23,261 bases of DNA from a virus, in the IMG/VR virus record IMGVR_UViG_3300021437_000085, positions 1 to 23,261 of that record; one strand, 5' to 3'. The notes beneath the pieces are model-generated. The model worked only from the letters and a program-made list of their open reading frames with translations, made no database searches and was not told the origin of the DNA. Position 1 is the stretch's first letter; every line of letters starts with the position of its first letter. Both the position numbers and the translations under genes were made by a program. Below are positions 1-7,366 of this stretch, piece by piece.

Positions 1-16
1 TGGGAAGGCGGAACAA

Positions 17-286
17 ATGAAAAAGAATAAAGCAAAAAAGGGACTAGGAAAAGGCTTTCAAGAAATTAAGGGGGACAACACCGGCGGAAAGTTGCCGGGT
101 GTTCCCATGAAGAAAGACGCAAGGGTCACGCGGTCGATTCGCTTCGACCCGCAAGACTTAGCCGACGCGGAATTTGAAGGGCTCGACGTTTCCGAAATTT
201 GTCGGCGCGCTTTAGCCGCGGCGCTTGTGGAAGTTTCTACGGTGCGAACTTTTGGGACTAAGAAAATAAAAATTAAGGGGGAATAA
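17..286 (+). CDS. Small basic ribbon-helix-helix protein
   Basis: The 89-aa product has a flexible, lysine-rich N-terminus (residues 1-33, including KKGLGKGFQEI) followed by a compact segment that reads as a ribbon-helix-helix (RHH) fold. A strand (about 36-44, RVTRSIRFD) is followed by helix A (45-53) and helix B starting at DVSEICRRAL (57-66), much like CcdA, Arc or CopG DNA-binding proteins. RHH proteins bind operator DNA as dimers, so a regulator or DNA-organising role is likely; the exact target is not visible. The start at 17 has AAGGCGG just upstream. An in-frame ATG at 107 would give the RHH part alone. The next gene starts immediately after the stop. The N-terminal GLGKGF resembles the N-terminal tag of ParB proteins, a weak similarity. 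The fold call is by eye. Confidence 0.7.
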   Translation: MKKNKAKKGLGKGFQEIKGDNTGGKLPGVPMKKDARVTRSIRFDPQDLADAEFEGLDVSEICRRALAAALVEVSTVRTFGTKKIKIKGE

Positions 287-523
287 ATGAAAAATAAAAT
301 CGCATGGGTCAAAGGTTATAACGACGCGACAACGCTTCCGCTTCCGTCCGCGAAGGTTATTGACATAAGTTTAGCAAACATTGACAACGAAGACGAAGCT
401 TATCAACTAGGGGTTGAATTCGCCCGCATGTGGGGCGAGGTCGAGGGAGAAGACATTGAAGGAAGCGATATTCACAACGGAAATAATGCGAAGCCTAAGA
501 CACCGGGGCGCGTGGGCCTATAA
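287..523 (+). CDS. Hypothetical 78-aa acidic protein
   Basis: This gene begins directly after the previous stop, with AAGGGGGA placed 3-10 bases before the ATG, so the start is well supported. The product is acidic (many Asp and Glu in residues 34-62) with no membrane segment, cysteine or recognised motif. The C-terminal 20 or so residues are Gly/Asn/Pro-rich and are encoded where the next gene has already begun in another frame. I do not recognise the family. It is probably co-translated with the RHH gene before it and the resolvase after it. The long overlap (about 68 bases) with the resolvase suggests that either its tail is dispensable or the resolvase starts further downstream. Confidence 0.6.
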   Translation: MKNKIAWVKGYNDATTLPLPSAKVIDISLANIDNEDEAYQLGVEFARMWGEVEGEDIEGSDIHNGNNAKPKTPGRVGL

Positions 524-920
524 AATTCCCGACGCCCCGATCACTCGCGAACTTCTAAAAATAACTAGGTTTACAGCTCCCAAACCTTGCGACATTGTCG
601 TCAACAAGGGCGGTTCATTCTATGCAATCGAATGTAAACAAATCAAAAAATTCAGAGCGTTTGGCGGAAAAGATATTCGCCCGGCGCAAGTCGAACACTT
701 GACCCACATTGTTCAAACGGGCGGTGTTGCTTATATCTTTTTGAACGTGCGAATCACAAACCCAAGAGTCAACCGCCTTTACGTTTTCGACTGGAAGGAA
801 TGGGGCGACGTTCTTTCCACGGGAACAATAAAGAAAAAGGAACTTGAACAAATGCTTTTTGTTGAGCCCGAACTTGACTCAAGGAAGAAAATCTTTTTTG
901 ATTTGTGGGAATATGTCTAA
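456..920 (+). CDS. RecU/VRR-type Holliday junction resolvase
   Basis: The 154-aa product fits the PD-(D/E)xK nuclease fold seen in phage RecU-like Holliday junction resolvases and VRR-NUC proteins. From the chosen start these are GAWAYKIPD (18-26), PCDIVV with acidic D46, then FYAIECKQ with E59 and K61, and Q78 in the following helix. D-(12)-E-x-K is the usual catalytic spacing. Such enzymes cut branched DNA, clearing junctions before terminase packages DNA, which matches its place upstream of the terminase genes. I chose TTG at 456 because AGGGAG lies a few bases upstream and because EAIFTTEIMRSLRHRG looks like part of the domain. A TTG at 414 would add 14 poor-looking residues, and ATG 486 would remove the conserved N-terminal helix. 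Confidence 0.82.
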   Translation: MKEAIFTTEIMRSLRHRGAWAYKIPDAPITRELLKITRFTAPKPCDIVVNKGGSFYAIECKQIKKFRAFGGKDIRPAQVEHLTHIVQTGGVAYIFLNVRITNPRVNRLYVFDWKEWGDVLSTGTIKKKELEQMLFVEPELDSRKKIFFDLWEYV

Positions 921-1125
921 ACCAAAACGCCCGACCCGAAAATATAACCGACGAACCGTTGCCGCCACAATCGACGAACCCGTCAAACTCACTCTTGACA
1001 TGTTGGGCTTCAACATCCCGAAGCTTATCGAAGAACTTTTGTCAAACGTTTCCGGACAAAGACGTTGTCCTTGTTGTGGCCGTGAAGTGCGCCCGGTCAT
1101 CACGGGCCGAAAGTTAGAAGACTAG
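913..1125 (+). CDS. RHH-like protein with C-terminal CPCC knuckle
   Basis: The 70-aa product starts at ATG 913, overlapping the resolvase stop by 8 bases with GTGGGA upstream. A longer in-frame reading from 844 would run backwards through the resolvase coding region and is less likely. A basic N-terminus (KPKRPTRKYNRR) is followed by a strand-like TVAATID (15-21) and two helices (about 22-45, ending in IPKLIEELL), the pattern of a short RHH DNA-binding domain. The C-terminus has RCPCCGREVRP with Cys 52, 54 and 55. This could bind zinc, perhaps shared between two subunits since a single chain has only three cysteines. A probable operator lies just after the gene at 1136-1161, so autoregulation or control of the next gene is plausible. 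No family is named with certainty. Confidence 0.62.
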   Translation: MSKPKRPTRKYNRRTVAATIDEPVKLTLDMLGFNIPKLIEELLSNVSGQRRCPCCGREVRPVITGRKLED

Positions 1126-1135
1126 ACTAGACAAA

Positions 1136-1161
1136 TCTTAAATTGTCTTAAATCATTTAAG
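1136..1161. promoter_or_regulatory. Candidate operator: direct repeats plus palindrome
   Basis: Two exact copies of TCTTAAAT begin at 1136 and 1146, a 10-bp period that places them on the same face of the helix. The second copy is also the left arm of a perfect 15-bp palindrome, CTTAAATCATTTAAG (1147-1161), so three like half-sites are present. The site sits in the only gap between the RHH/CPCC gene and the next gene. Arrays of short half-sites at this spacing are the usual targets of RHH repressors. Which protein binds, if any, is inference. Confidence 0.5.
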
Positions 1162-1164
1162 GCC

Positions 1165-1380
1165 ATGAAGACGACAACGAAACTCCAAAAGCGCAAAACG
1201 GTCCGGGTGAATCAAGAACTTCAAGCCTTGAATGGTTTACGCGCGAATAAAGACCTTCACGACGCCGTCGAAGCATGGATTGTTCAACCCCATTTGTCCG
1301 AACCACAACGGAACCGGCTTCGCGCCGTTCTTGCCGTCTTGTGTCATGCGCCTTTGAAGAAAGTTCTTGCTTCCTTATAA
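1165..1380 (+). CDS. Hypothetical 71-aa basic protein
   Basis: The product is small, basic and probably all-helical, with a lysine-rich start (KTTTKLQKRKTVRV) and a helical, Leu/Ala-rich C-terminal half (RNRLRAVLAVLCHAPLKKVLASL). It has no membrane-length hydrophobic run and no recognised motif. The ATG at 1165 has AAGG only two bases away, too close for a good ribosome site. A GTG at 1207 is an alternative but has no better site. It follows the candidate operator at 1136-1161 and so may be the regulated gene. I do not recognise the family. Confidence 0.5.
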   Translation: MKTTTKLQKRKTVRVNQELQALNGLRANKDLHDAVEAWIVQPHLSEPQRNRLRAVLAVLCHAPLKKVLASL

Positions 1381-1427
1381 ATTTTACATTTAGCGTTGAA
1401 CAAACCCCCATTTGAAAGGTTGCTGAA

Positions 1428-2003
1428 ATGGCAAAGACAATTCTCAAGAAACGCGGAAGCAAAGTTGAATCGGACTTCGTGCCCGAAATCGCTTCCAAAC
1501 CCGGAACTTCAAAAGTCTACACGCGAAACATGTCGGGAAAGAAAAAGATTTTCACCGACCTTTTCAAGCTTATGGTTTCGACCGTTGTAAAATATGAAGG
1601 TTGGGACGAAGAAAACGAACACCCCGACACAAATCCTGAAAAGTATTCTCATTGGGAACACACGCACCCGTTTAGAACCTACGATAAAAAAGGCGACAAA
1701 GTTATTTATTCGACTCCTATCGGCGGTCATTTTCACGTTATTGAATGGGAACCAAACGAAGACCCGGAACAACCCCCGGTGATCAAGTCCGTTTCGGGCC
1801 CCATGGTCATGGCAAAAAAGAAAGTCCGCGGAGTGCCGACACAAGTTCCAGTTCCGTGCAATGAGTACGACGACCACACGCATGACATTGAATATCTAAG
1901 AACAAGCGAAGTTGAATTCAGTTCGACAAACGTCGAGGCCGCAAAAGTCATCGCGTTTGAATCGCAAAAAGGCGCGCCACTTGCGGGCGTTCTAGAAAAA
2001 TAA
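1428..2003 (+). CDS. HxH-rich hypothetical protein, possible metal binder
   Basis: The 191-aa product has three HxH triplets: HWEHTH (75-80), GGHFHVIEW (100-107) and DDHTHDIEY (148-156). Between them are probable beta strands, and the N-terminus is basic. Repeated HxH pairs are typical of metal-coordinating beta proteins, including trimeric phage fibres, but no enzyme family is evident. The first and second triplets look like two halves of one beta-rich unit (ending in TYDKKGDKVIYSTPIGGHFH). GAAAGG lies 8-10 bases before ATG 1428. It is the first of three consecutive genes leading to terminase, and late-gene position suggests a virion or assembly role. I do not recognise the family. Confidence 0.6.
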   Translation: MAKTILKKRGSKVESDFVPEIASKPGTSKVYTRNMSGKKKIFTDLFKLMVSTVVKYEGWDEENEHPDTNPEKYSHWEHTHPFRTYDKKGDKVIYSTPIGGHFHVIEWEPNEDPEQPPVIKSVSGPMVMAKKKVRGVPTQVPVPCNEYDDHTHDIEYLRTSEVEFSSTNVEAAKVIAFESQKGAPLAGVLEK

Positions 2004-2004
2004 A

Positions 2005-2220
2005 ATGTTACACGAAGGCCAACGACTCGTTTTGCCCGAAGACGTTTTAAAACAAGTCGACACAAAAGAACTTGTCGGCGTTGTTGTCTTGGGACTTGCA
2101 AAGCCCGGCGAACAAAACACGCTTCAAATGTCTACGGTCACAATCGAAGAACTTTCGTTGCTATGTAAACAACTTGAAGCGCACCTTGTTTGTCTTATGG
2201 GCCCCATGAAAGAAGTTTAA
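2005..2220 (+). CDS. Hypothetical 71-aa protein
   Basis: The start codon lies one base after the previous stop with no clear ribosome site, so translation is probably coupled to the upstream gene. The product has a beta-like N-terminal half (LVGVVVLGLAKPGE) and a helical C-terminus (TIEELSLLCKQLEAHLVCLMG). I see no signal peptide, membrane segment or catalytic motif. Its stop is one base before the next ATG, so it belongs to the same transcript. I do not recognise the family. Confidence 0.55.
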   Translation: MLHEGQRLVLPEDVLKQVDTKELVGVVVLGLAKPGEQNTLQMSTVTIEELSLLCKQLEAHLVCLMGPMKEV

Positions 2221-2221
2221 A

Positions 2222-2638
2222 ATGCTGCAACCAAAAATCAGAAATTGGATATTCGAAGCAATTCGTTTAGACCTAGACGCCCCTCAAGAATTGAAGGATA
2301 GGCTTCTAAGACCAAACGACCCACACGTTGAGAATTTGATTGTCGGCCTCACAAATAAAATTGTGGAAGCCGACCGAGTTTGTTCGCGACGTGGTGTTCA
2401 CTTAAAAACCAAAACGCTTCAAGACACTACTTATGACATGGTGAAATTTGCGCTTCGCTCTTTCCACGAAGAAGCGCAACGTCGCTATGAATCCGACATG
2501 GACCGACTCGCCCGCGAAGCCGAAGCGTCGAAGCTAAAAGAGTTTGACGACTTCCTAAAAGGCGGGACGGAAAACGAATTCGCCGAAGCGGGGGTTGTGA
2601 CAAGTGAAGAACTCGACAAAGAACGCGAAATCATTTAA
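2222..2638 (+). CDS. Hypothetical 138-aa helical protein
   Basis: The product is predominantly alpha-helical and charged. Residues about 85-120 (FHEEAQRRYESDMDRLAREAEASKLKEFDDFL) could form a coiled coil, and the C-terminus is acidic. No domain is recognised. The start follows the previous stop by one base with a weak GAAAGAAG site. The 3' end overlaps the terminase small subunit start by 35 bases, which suggests translational coupling. Position directly before terS makes an assembly or packaging accessory role possible, but that is only context. Confidence 0.6.
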   Translation: MLQPKIRNWIFEAIRLDLDAPQELKDRLLRPNDPHVENLIVGLTNKIVEADRVCSRRGVHLKTKTLQDTTYDMVKFALRSFHEEAQRRYESDMDRLAREAEASKLKEFDDFLKGGTENEFAEAGVVTSEELDKEREII

Positions 2639-3131
2639 GACAAAAAACAAACCCACAACCAAGGGGGCCCCGAAAACTCCGGTCCCTTTGGTTGAAACTA
2701 AAGAACCGGAAATCGACGGGCTTCTAACCGCGGAGCAACCGCTTTTCTATTTTGGTCCCCCTCCGGCGATTCGGGCCCTATATCAGAAGTCGACCTTTGA
2801 CGTCGCCTTTCACCCGCAAGATTTGATCGCCCGCATGTGCGAGGGCCAAACGCGTTCGGAAATTTGCGGCGCGTGGGGAATAACTTATTCAAGACTAAAT
2901 GAATGGCTCGACAAATTTCCCGAGTTTGCGTCCGCCTATGCGGTCGCAAAGCCCGCCTACGACGCCTATTATAAGCGCGCGCTTCGGCACTCGGCGTTTG
3001 GTCAAGCTAAAGGCGTCCGCGAGGGCTCGCTTTTCTTTCTACTCAAGAACCAAGTTGGGTTTACTGAAGGCGGCGGCGACCATGAATTCGCCGATTCTTC
3101 AAACGCCGAACTTGAATTTGTGGACGAATAG
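2604..3131 (+). CDS. terS: Probable terminase small subunit
   Basis: The 175-aa product sits directly upstream of the large terminase. It begins with a basic, disordered stretch (residues 2-28). Residues about 72-105 form a helix-turn-helix (DLIARMCEGQTRSEICGAWG, then YSRLNEWLDKFPEF). The helix after it (FASAYAVAKPAYDAYYKRAL) is typical of small terminases that recognise viral DNA and pass it to the large subunit. The end is acidic (HEFADSSNAELEFVDE). The GTG at 2604 has GGGGG 9-14 bases upstream and overlaps the preceding gene by 35 bases. No in-frame ATG gives a full domain. The assignment rests on the helix-turn-helix and gene order; the subunit is weakly conserved across phages. Confidence 0.78.
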   Translation: MKNSTKNAKSFKTKNKPTTKGAPKTPVPLVETKEPEIDGLLTAEQPLFYFGPPPAIRALYQKSTFDVAFHPQDLIARMCEGQTRSEICGAWGITYSRLNEWLDKFPEFASAYAVAKPAYDAYYKRALRHSAFGQAKGVREGSLFFLLKNQVGFTEGGGDHEFADSSNAELEFVDE

Positions 3132-3231
3132 GGCTAAGGTCTTTTCACGCCCTTTCGTTTTTAAACAAGCTTGATTGAAAAAGCGAAGAATAGATCAATG
3201 ACTTGCGCAATAGGAAACGAGGGGGCGTCAT
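3132..3231. other. 100-bp gap between terminase genes
   Basis: This is the longest gap in the packaging region. It holds no good gene and no strong terminator. I see only a poor match to a sigma-70 promoter (TTGATT near 3172, without a convincing -10 element) and the GAGGGGG ribosome site for terL at 3219-3225. Packaging sites (cos or pac) often lie near terS, so this gap is a candidate, but I cannot identify one by eye. Confidence 0.3.
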
Positions 3232-4485
3232 TTGCTAAAGTACAAACTTCGATATAAAAAGAACCCACACCAAAGAGAATTTCACGACGACGACGAATCG
3301 CGCTTTTTGCATTTGTCGACCGGCTTCGGAGGCGGAAAGACCTTCGGCCTTTGCATGAAGGCTTTAAAACTTCACCAATTAAACGCGCCCTTCTCCGGCG
3401 CAATCGTCGGCCCCGACTTTCAAGAACTAAAGAAAGACGTCATTCCCGAAATGGAAGCGATTCTTGACCGGAACAATATTCCCTATCAATACCACAAGAC
3501 GGAACACTGGTTTAAGTTTCCGTGGTCAAAAGGAAAGTTGTTTTTAGTTAGCGCCGACAAACCTATCCGTGGACCCAATTGGGCTTTTGCACTTATCAAC
3601 GAAGTGACGCTCATTCCGCTTGTGAAATATAAAGAAGTGATCGGTCGTGTGCGCGTGAAGGGCGCAAAGTTTCCACAAATTTGTAGCGTTGGAACTCCCG
3701 AGGGCTACGCCTCCGACTATTATGACTACATGATCGAAAACCCGCCGAAGGGCCTTCGAATTATTTATGGTTCAACGGACGACAACGCCGCAAACCTTCA
3801 CGAACTTTACTTGGAAAATTTAGAAGCAAGCTATGACCAAAAAATGGTCGAGGCGTATCGAAAAGGTTTGTGGGTCAACATGGCCGGAAATCTTTTCTAT
3901 TATTCCCACGACCCAAGAAAGAACTCCGACGCCACAATCAAGCGCGAAGAATTTGTTCAATACCATTGTTCAATGGACTTCAACGTTGACCCGTTTTGCG
4001 CGACCCTTTGGGGCTATGACGGTTTCAGTTTGTTTGGTGTTGAGTGCATAGAACTAAAAGGGGCGGAAGGCTATCGAACCGAAAACATGATTCAAGCCCT
4101 AAAAGCCCGCGGCTACGTTCCACAAAACACAATTATTTATCCGGACCCCGCGGGGAAAGCACGCTCGACGAAAGGCTTGCCCGACGTGACGATTCTCCGC
4201 AATGCGGGTTTTGAAGTCCGTGTGAAGTCCGCGGCGCCTACCTACCGGGGCCGTCAATTAAACGTCAACAACCTACTAGACAAGGGTCTCATAAAATATC
4301 ACCCGGAGCGTTGCAAAGGTCTTCGCAAAGACTTTGAAGCCGTGGAGCAAGATATTTTGACGCTTGAAAAGAAAAAGGACTCGCCGAACTTGACACACTT
4401 CAGCGACGGCCTAGACTATCTTTGCGATATATTGTTTCCTTTTAGTGGAAACGCAAAAGCGACTAGGGTCGAGAAAATCAGATAA
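3232..4485 (+). CDS. terL: Terminase large subunit
   Basis: The 417-aa product is the ATP-driven DNA packaging motor with a C-terminal headful/cos nuclease. The ATPase Walker A is GFGGGKT (31-37, Lys36). The Walker B strand is WAFALINE (117-124), where the usual Asp is Asn123 and Glu124 is catalytic. The RNase H-like nuclease shows MDFNVDP (D249 and D253), YPDPAG (D305) and HFSDGLDY (D392 and D395), all expected metal ligands. GAGGGGG lies 6 bases before TTG 3232. The length is usual for a phage large terminase with both domains. It precedes the portal gene, the normal order. The product acts on DNA concatemers at the portal vertex. Confidence 0.93.
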   Translation: MLKYKLRYKKNPHQREFHDDDESRFLHLSTGFGGGKTFGLCMKALKLHQLNAPFSGAIVGPDFQELKKDVIPEMEAILDRNNIPYQYHKTEHWFKFPWSKGKLFLVSADKPIRGPNWAFALINEVTLIPLVKYKEVIGRVRVKGAKFPQICSVGTPEGYASDYYDYMIENPPKGLRIIYGSTDDNAANLHELYLENLEASYDQKMVEAYRKGLWVNMAGNLFYYSHDPRKNSDATIKREEFVQYHCSMDFNVDPFCATLWGYDGFSLFGVECIELKGAEGYRTENMIQALKARGYVPQNTIIYPDPAGKARSTKGLPDVTILRNAGFEVRVKSAAPTYRGRQLNVNNLLDKGLIKYHPERCKGLRKDFEAVEQDILTLEKKKDSPNLTHFSDGLDYLCDILFPFSGNAKATRVEKIR

Positions 4486-4495
4486 AGGGGACAAA

Positions 4496-6232
4496 ATGCG
4501 AATTCAAAGCGAAGACGAACTTTTAAAACCGGAAGTTAGAAAACAAATCATTGAAGAAATTAAGGGCTCGGAAAGCCAACACCGCAAATTCGAAGCCTAT
4601 AAAAAATATCAATGCTATAAAGACAAAACTTCCCACTACGTCGTCGATTTGTTGCTTCAACAACTAGACCACGCCACGGTTCAAGAAATGCGATACTCGC
4701 TTTCAAACGTGTCAATCGTGCGCAAAGTTGTGGACAAGCTCGCTCGCGTTTATTCCAACGGCGTTGAACGCGTTGTCGTTGATAGCGAAGAAGACACAAA
4801 GAAAATCAAGAAGCTTGAAAAAGTTTTAGATATAAACTCGGCAATGAAAAAGACGAATCGCTTTTTGAAGTTTCAAAAGAACGTCGACTTATTCGTCAAG
4901 CCGTGCCCGGAAATCGAAGACGGCGTCACTAAATGGACGGTGAAGCTTGAAGCTTTGAATCCATTTCTTTATGACGTGATAGAAAACTATCACGACCGCA
5001 CAAAAGCAATGTGCGTTGTTCTTAGTGACTACACGCCGCCCGCGACTTCGCTTGCGGCAATTGACGGGAAACGCTCGCCGGTGTTCTCGCTTCCTTCGCC
5101 TACTCCGGCGCAAGGAAACGGCTTTGACGAAAAGATTGCCGACACCGCGGTCGATCAAAAAATGAGTCCGGACGGAAAGCCAACCTTCGTTTTTTGGTCA
5201 AAGAAATATCATTTCACTTGCAACGAAATGGGTGAAATTATTCAAGACCCAACGAACCCCGGAAACTTAAACCCGCTCGGCGTGTTCAATCACATTTCTT
5301 TTGCGATTGATCAAGACGGCGCATTTTGGGCAGAAGGCGGCGACGATTTAATTGACGGCGCTATTCTTATCAACGCACTAATCACCCACACGAACCACGT
5401 TGGGGTTGTTCAAGGCTACGGGCAATTCTACATGACGGGCGAAAACCTTCCACGCGGAATCAAAGTCGGACCAACGAACGCGATTATTGCGGAATATAAA
5501 CAAGGCGAACAAGCCGAGCCAAAAATGGGTTTCTTAAATGCAAACCCACAACTCGACTCGCTTCGTGGTTTGATTGAAATGTATATTGCACTCTATTTGA
5601 CCACAAACAACTTATCGACGTCGGGAGTCGCGACCCAATTGTCGGGCGGACAAACGCTTCCGTCGGGTGTGGCCCTTATCATTGACAAGGCCGAATCGCT
5701 TGAAGACGTACAAGACCAACGTCAAGTTTTTATCGACCGCGAACCTGAAATTTTTGAAGCGATCAACGCGGTTTTAAAAACTTATGGTGACGCGAATTTG
5801 TGCGAAGACCTTGTCGGCCTTGAATTGACCGAAGGTTTTGAAGAAAACTTTGTGATTCGTTTCAATGACCCGACTCCGATCATGTCGGAAGCGGAAAAGC
5901 TTGCGAACTATAAGCTCCGACAAGATCTTGGAATTGATTCTTTGATTTCGATTCTCATGAAGGACGACCCAAGTCTTGACGAAAAGCAAGCGGAAATGAA
6001 ACTTCAAAAGATCATTGAGCAAAGATTGATCGAAAAGACGCTTGAACAACAAGCGCAACAAGACGCGGGAATTTCAATTGTGGACCCGAACGCACCCGTT
6101 GACCAAAATGGACAACCCATCCAAAACGGTCAACCGAATCAACCCCCACAAAACAATCAACCGCAAAACGACCAAGTGAACCCACAACAAGGGGCCGCAC
6201 AAAATGGAAGTCCGCAAAACAACGGTCAATAA
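4496..6232 (+). CDS. Portal protein (SPP1 gp6-like)
   Basis: The 578-aa product fits the SPP1 gp6-like portal family, the dodecameric ring at one capsid vertex through which DNA enters and exits. Sequence features are an N-terminal stretch with VRKVVDKLARVYSNGVERVVV (about 71-94), a central beta-rich wing (about 120-330) and a helical stem/crown region (about 350-500). The end (about 531-578) is Gln/Asn/Pro-rich and disordered-looking. AAAGGGG at 4484-4490 positions ATG 4496. An in-frame ATG at 4445 would start inside terL and lacks a site. The 3' end overlaps the next gene by 29 bases. I find no CAG codon among its many Gln codons. The family call is from pattern and order. Confidence 0.88.
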   Translation: MRIQSEDELLKPEVRKQIIEEIKGSESQHRKFEAYKKYQCYKDKTSHYVVDLLLQQLDHATVQEMRYSLSNVSIVRKVVDKLARVYSNGVERVVVDSEEDTKKIKKLEKVLDINSAMKKTNRFLKFQKNVDLFVKPCPEIEDGVTKWTVKLEALNPFLYDVIENYHDRTKAMCVVLSDYTPPATSLAAIDGKRSPVFSLPSPTPAQGNGFDEKIADTAVDQKMSPDGKPTFVFWSKKYHFTCNEMGEIIQDPTNPGNLNPLGVFNHISFAIDQDGAFWAEGGDDLIDGAILINALITHTNHVGVVQGYGQFYMTGENLPRGIKVGPTNAIIAEYKQGEQAEPKMGFLNANPQLDSLRGLIEMYIALYLTTNNLSTSGVATQLSGGQTLPSGVALIIDKAESLEDVQDQRQVFIDREPEIFEAINAVLKTYGDANLCEDLVGLELTEGFEENFVIRFNDPTPIMSEAEKLANYKLRQDLGIDSLISILMKDDPSLDEKQAEMKLQKIIEQRLIEKTLEQQAQQDAGISIVDPNAPVDQNGQPIQNGQPNQPPQNNQPQNDQVNPQQGAAQNGSPQNNGQ

Positions 6233-6851
6233 ACTAGAAACAAGCGCCGAAATTGATCTATTCGAAGGCCGCACGTTATCGCGTGCGGCAAAAGAACGAA
6301 TTCAAGACGAAGTCGGAAACTATCTTGTTGAACAAACATTGACCGCAATGAACGAAAAGAAAAGCCCAATTGCGGGCGGCGAGTATAAAACGACCTTATC
6401 GCCCCTTTATAAGAAAAAGAAAATCGCCGAAACCGGAAGCGGCGAAGCGAATCTTGAATTTTCGGGCGACATGAAAGACGAACTTGGTTTTATTCCGACA
6501 AAAAATGGCATTGATCTTGGGGTCTTTGGGGACCGCGCACCCGCCGCCGACGGCCACAATAATTTGTCGGGCAAATCGCACTTGCCCGAGCGCCGATTTC
6601 TTCCGGACGTTGGCCAAGACTATAAAGGACCGATCAAACGCGAAGTCGATCGAATTATTGCGGACATCATAGCGGAAGAAACAAAAATAAAGCCGTCAAT
6701 GTTTCAAAATGTTGAGACGAAGGCCGCACTTTATGAAGTTTTAGCGCAAATTTTCGGACCTATGTCGCGGTCTGAATTGAAGCTTCTTGTCTACCGAAAC
6801 GAAAGCGTCTTAAATATTCTTGAAGACCAAGGTCTTGAAGGGTTGTTGTAG
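6204..6851 (+). CDS. Minor head/neck protein, Mu gpG-like
   Basis: The 215-aa product resembles phage virion morphogenesis proteins of the Mu gpG or HK97 gp10 type. Features are a basic helix, then ANLEFSGDMKDELGF, IDLGVFG, and HLPERRFLPDVG (about 127-138), followed by a helix. The SG-M...(R)RF(L)P pattern is typical. Such proteins act at the head-tail junction or in capsid assembly. It overlaps the portal gene by 29 bases, and AAGGGG (6189-6194) is upstream of ATG 6204. The next gene encodes a protein with the same core pattern, so the pair may be an old duplication with distinct roles. The last third (about 165-215) is helical and unlike its neighbour. Confidence 0.65.
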   Translation: MEVRKTTVNKLETSAEIDLFEGRTLSRAAKERIQDEVGNYLVEQTLTAMNEKKSPIAGGEYKTTLSPLYKKKKIAETGSGEANLEFSGDMKDELGFIPTKNGIDLGVFGDRAPAADGHNNLSGKSHLPERRFLPDVGQDYKGPIKREVDRIIADIIAEETKIKPSMFQNVETKAALYEVLAQIFGPMSRSELKLLVYRNESVLNILEDQGLEGLL

Positions 6852-7366
6852 TGTTTAAAGTAAAAATAAAGTCGAATTTGCGCACTCAAATTGCGAATAA
6901 ACTTCGAAACACCGTCGATTCGAAATTCATTTCGGACGTGAACGCGGAAGTTGTGGGCGAAGCAAAGCGAATGATCGCCTCGGGTTCAAGTCCAGTGAAA
7001 ACCTCCACGGGTGAACGACGTTTTGCAAAGTATAAAAACGAAAAGAACTATCCGGGTCAAAAAGATAGGCGTTTGAAGCCCTCGCGCCCGGTGAATTTAT
7101 TTTTAAGCGGTGAAATGCTATCATTTTATAAGGCCATGAAGGTCAACGGCGTTCGTTTGTCTATCGGAATTTTGCCTTTTGCCCCTAAAAAAGTGAAGGA
7201 CCGTGCGGTTGCAAATAACGAAGGAACCACAAATAAAACGACCGGCGAAGTCGCGATTGCGGCCCGTCGATTCGTTCCTTTAGCGGGTGAATCGTTTACG
7301 ACAAGCGTCATGCGAAAATTAAAAAATGTTTACGCCCAAAGAATAAAGGCCCTACTATCTAAGTGA
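6851..7366 (+). CDS. Head-tail joining protein, HK97 gp10-like
   Basis: The 171-aa basic product shares the core of its neighbour: NLFLSGEMLSFYKAM, VRLSIGI, then ARRFVPLAG with a following helix (SVMRKLKNVYAQRI). This is the gp10-like head-tail connector pattern. It starts with GTG at 6851, sharing one base with the previous stop, and GAAGGG lies upstream, so it is probably translated by coupling. A hairpin sits over its stop codon. Whether it is the head-tail completion protein or the first paralog is, cannot be told from sequence alone. Confidence 0.62.
   Translation: MFKVKIKSNLRTQIANKLRNTVDSKFISDVNAEVVGEAKRMIASGSSPVKTSTGERRFAKYKNEKNYPGQKDRRLKPSRPVNLFLSGEMLSFYKAMKVNGVRLSIGILPFAPKKVKDRAVANNEGTTNKTTGEVAIAARRFVPLAGESFTTSVMRKLKNVYAQRIKALLSK

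Noticed and set aside
17-523. Toxin-antitoxin pair
   Set aside because: The first protein is antitoxin-like in fold, but the second shows no toxin motif and lies in a phage late block.
844-912. Longer start for the CPCC protein at 844
   Set aside because: It would overlap the resolvase by 77 bases; ATG 913 has GTGGGA upstream and gives a compact RHH start.
3132-3231. Promoter or cos/pac site between terS and terL
   Set aside because: No element strong enough to call; kept only as a described gap.
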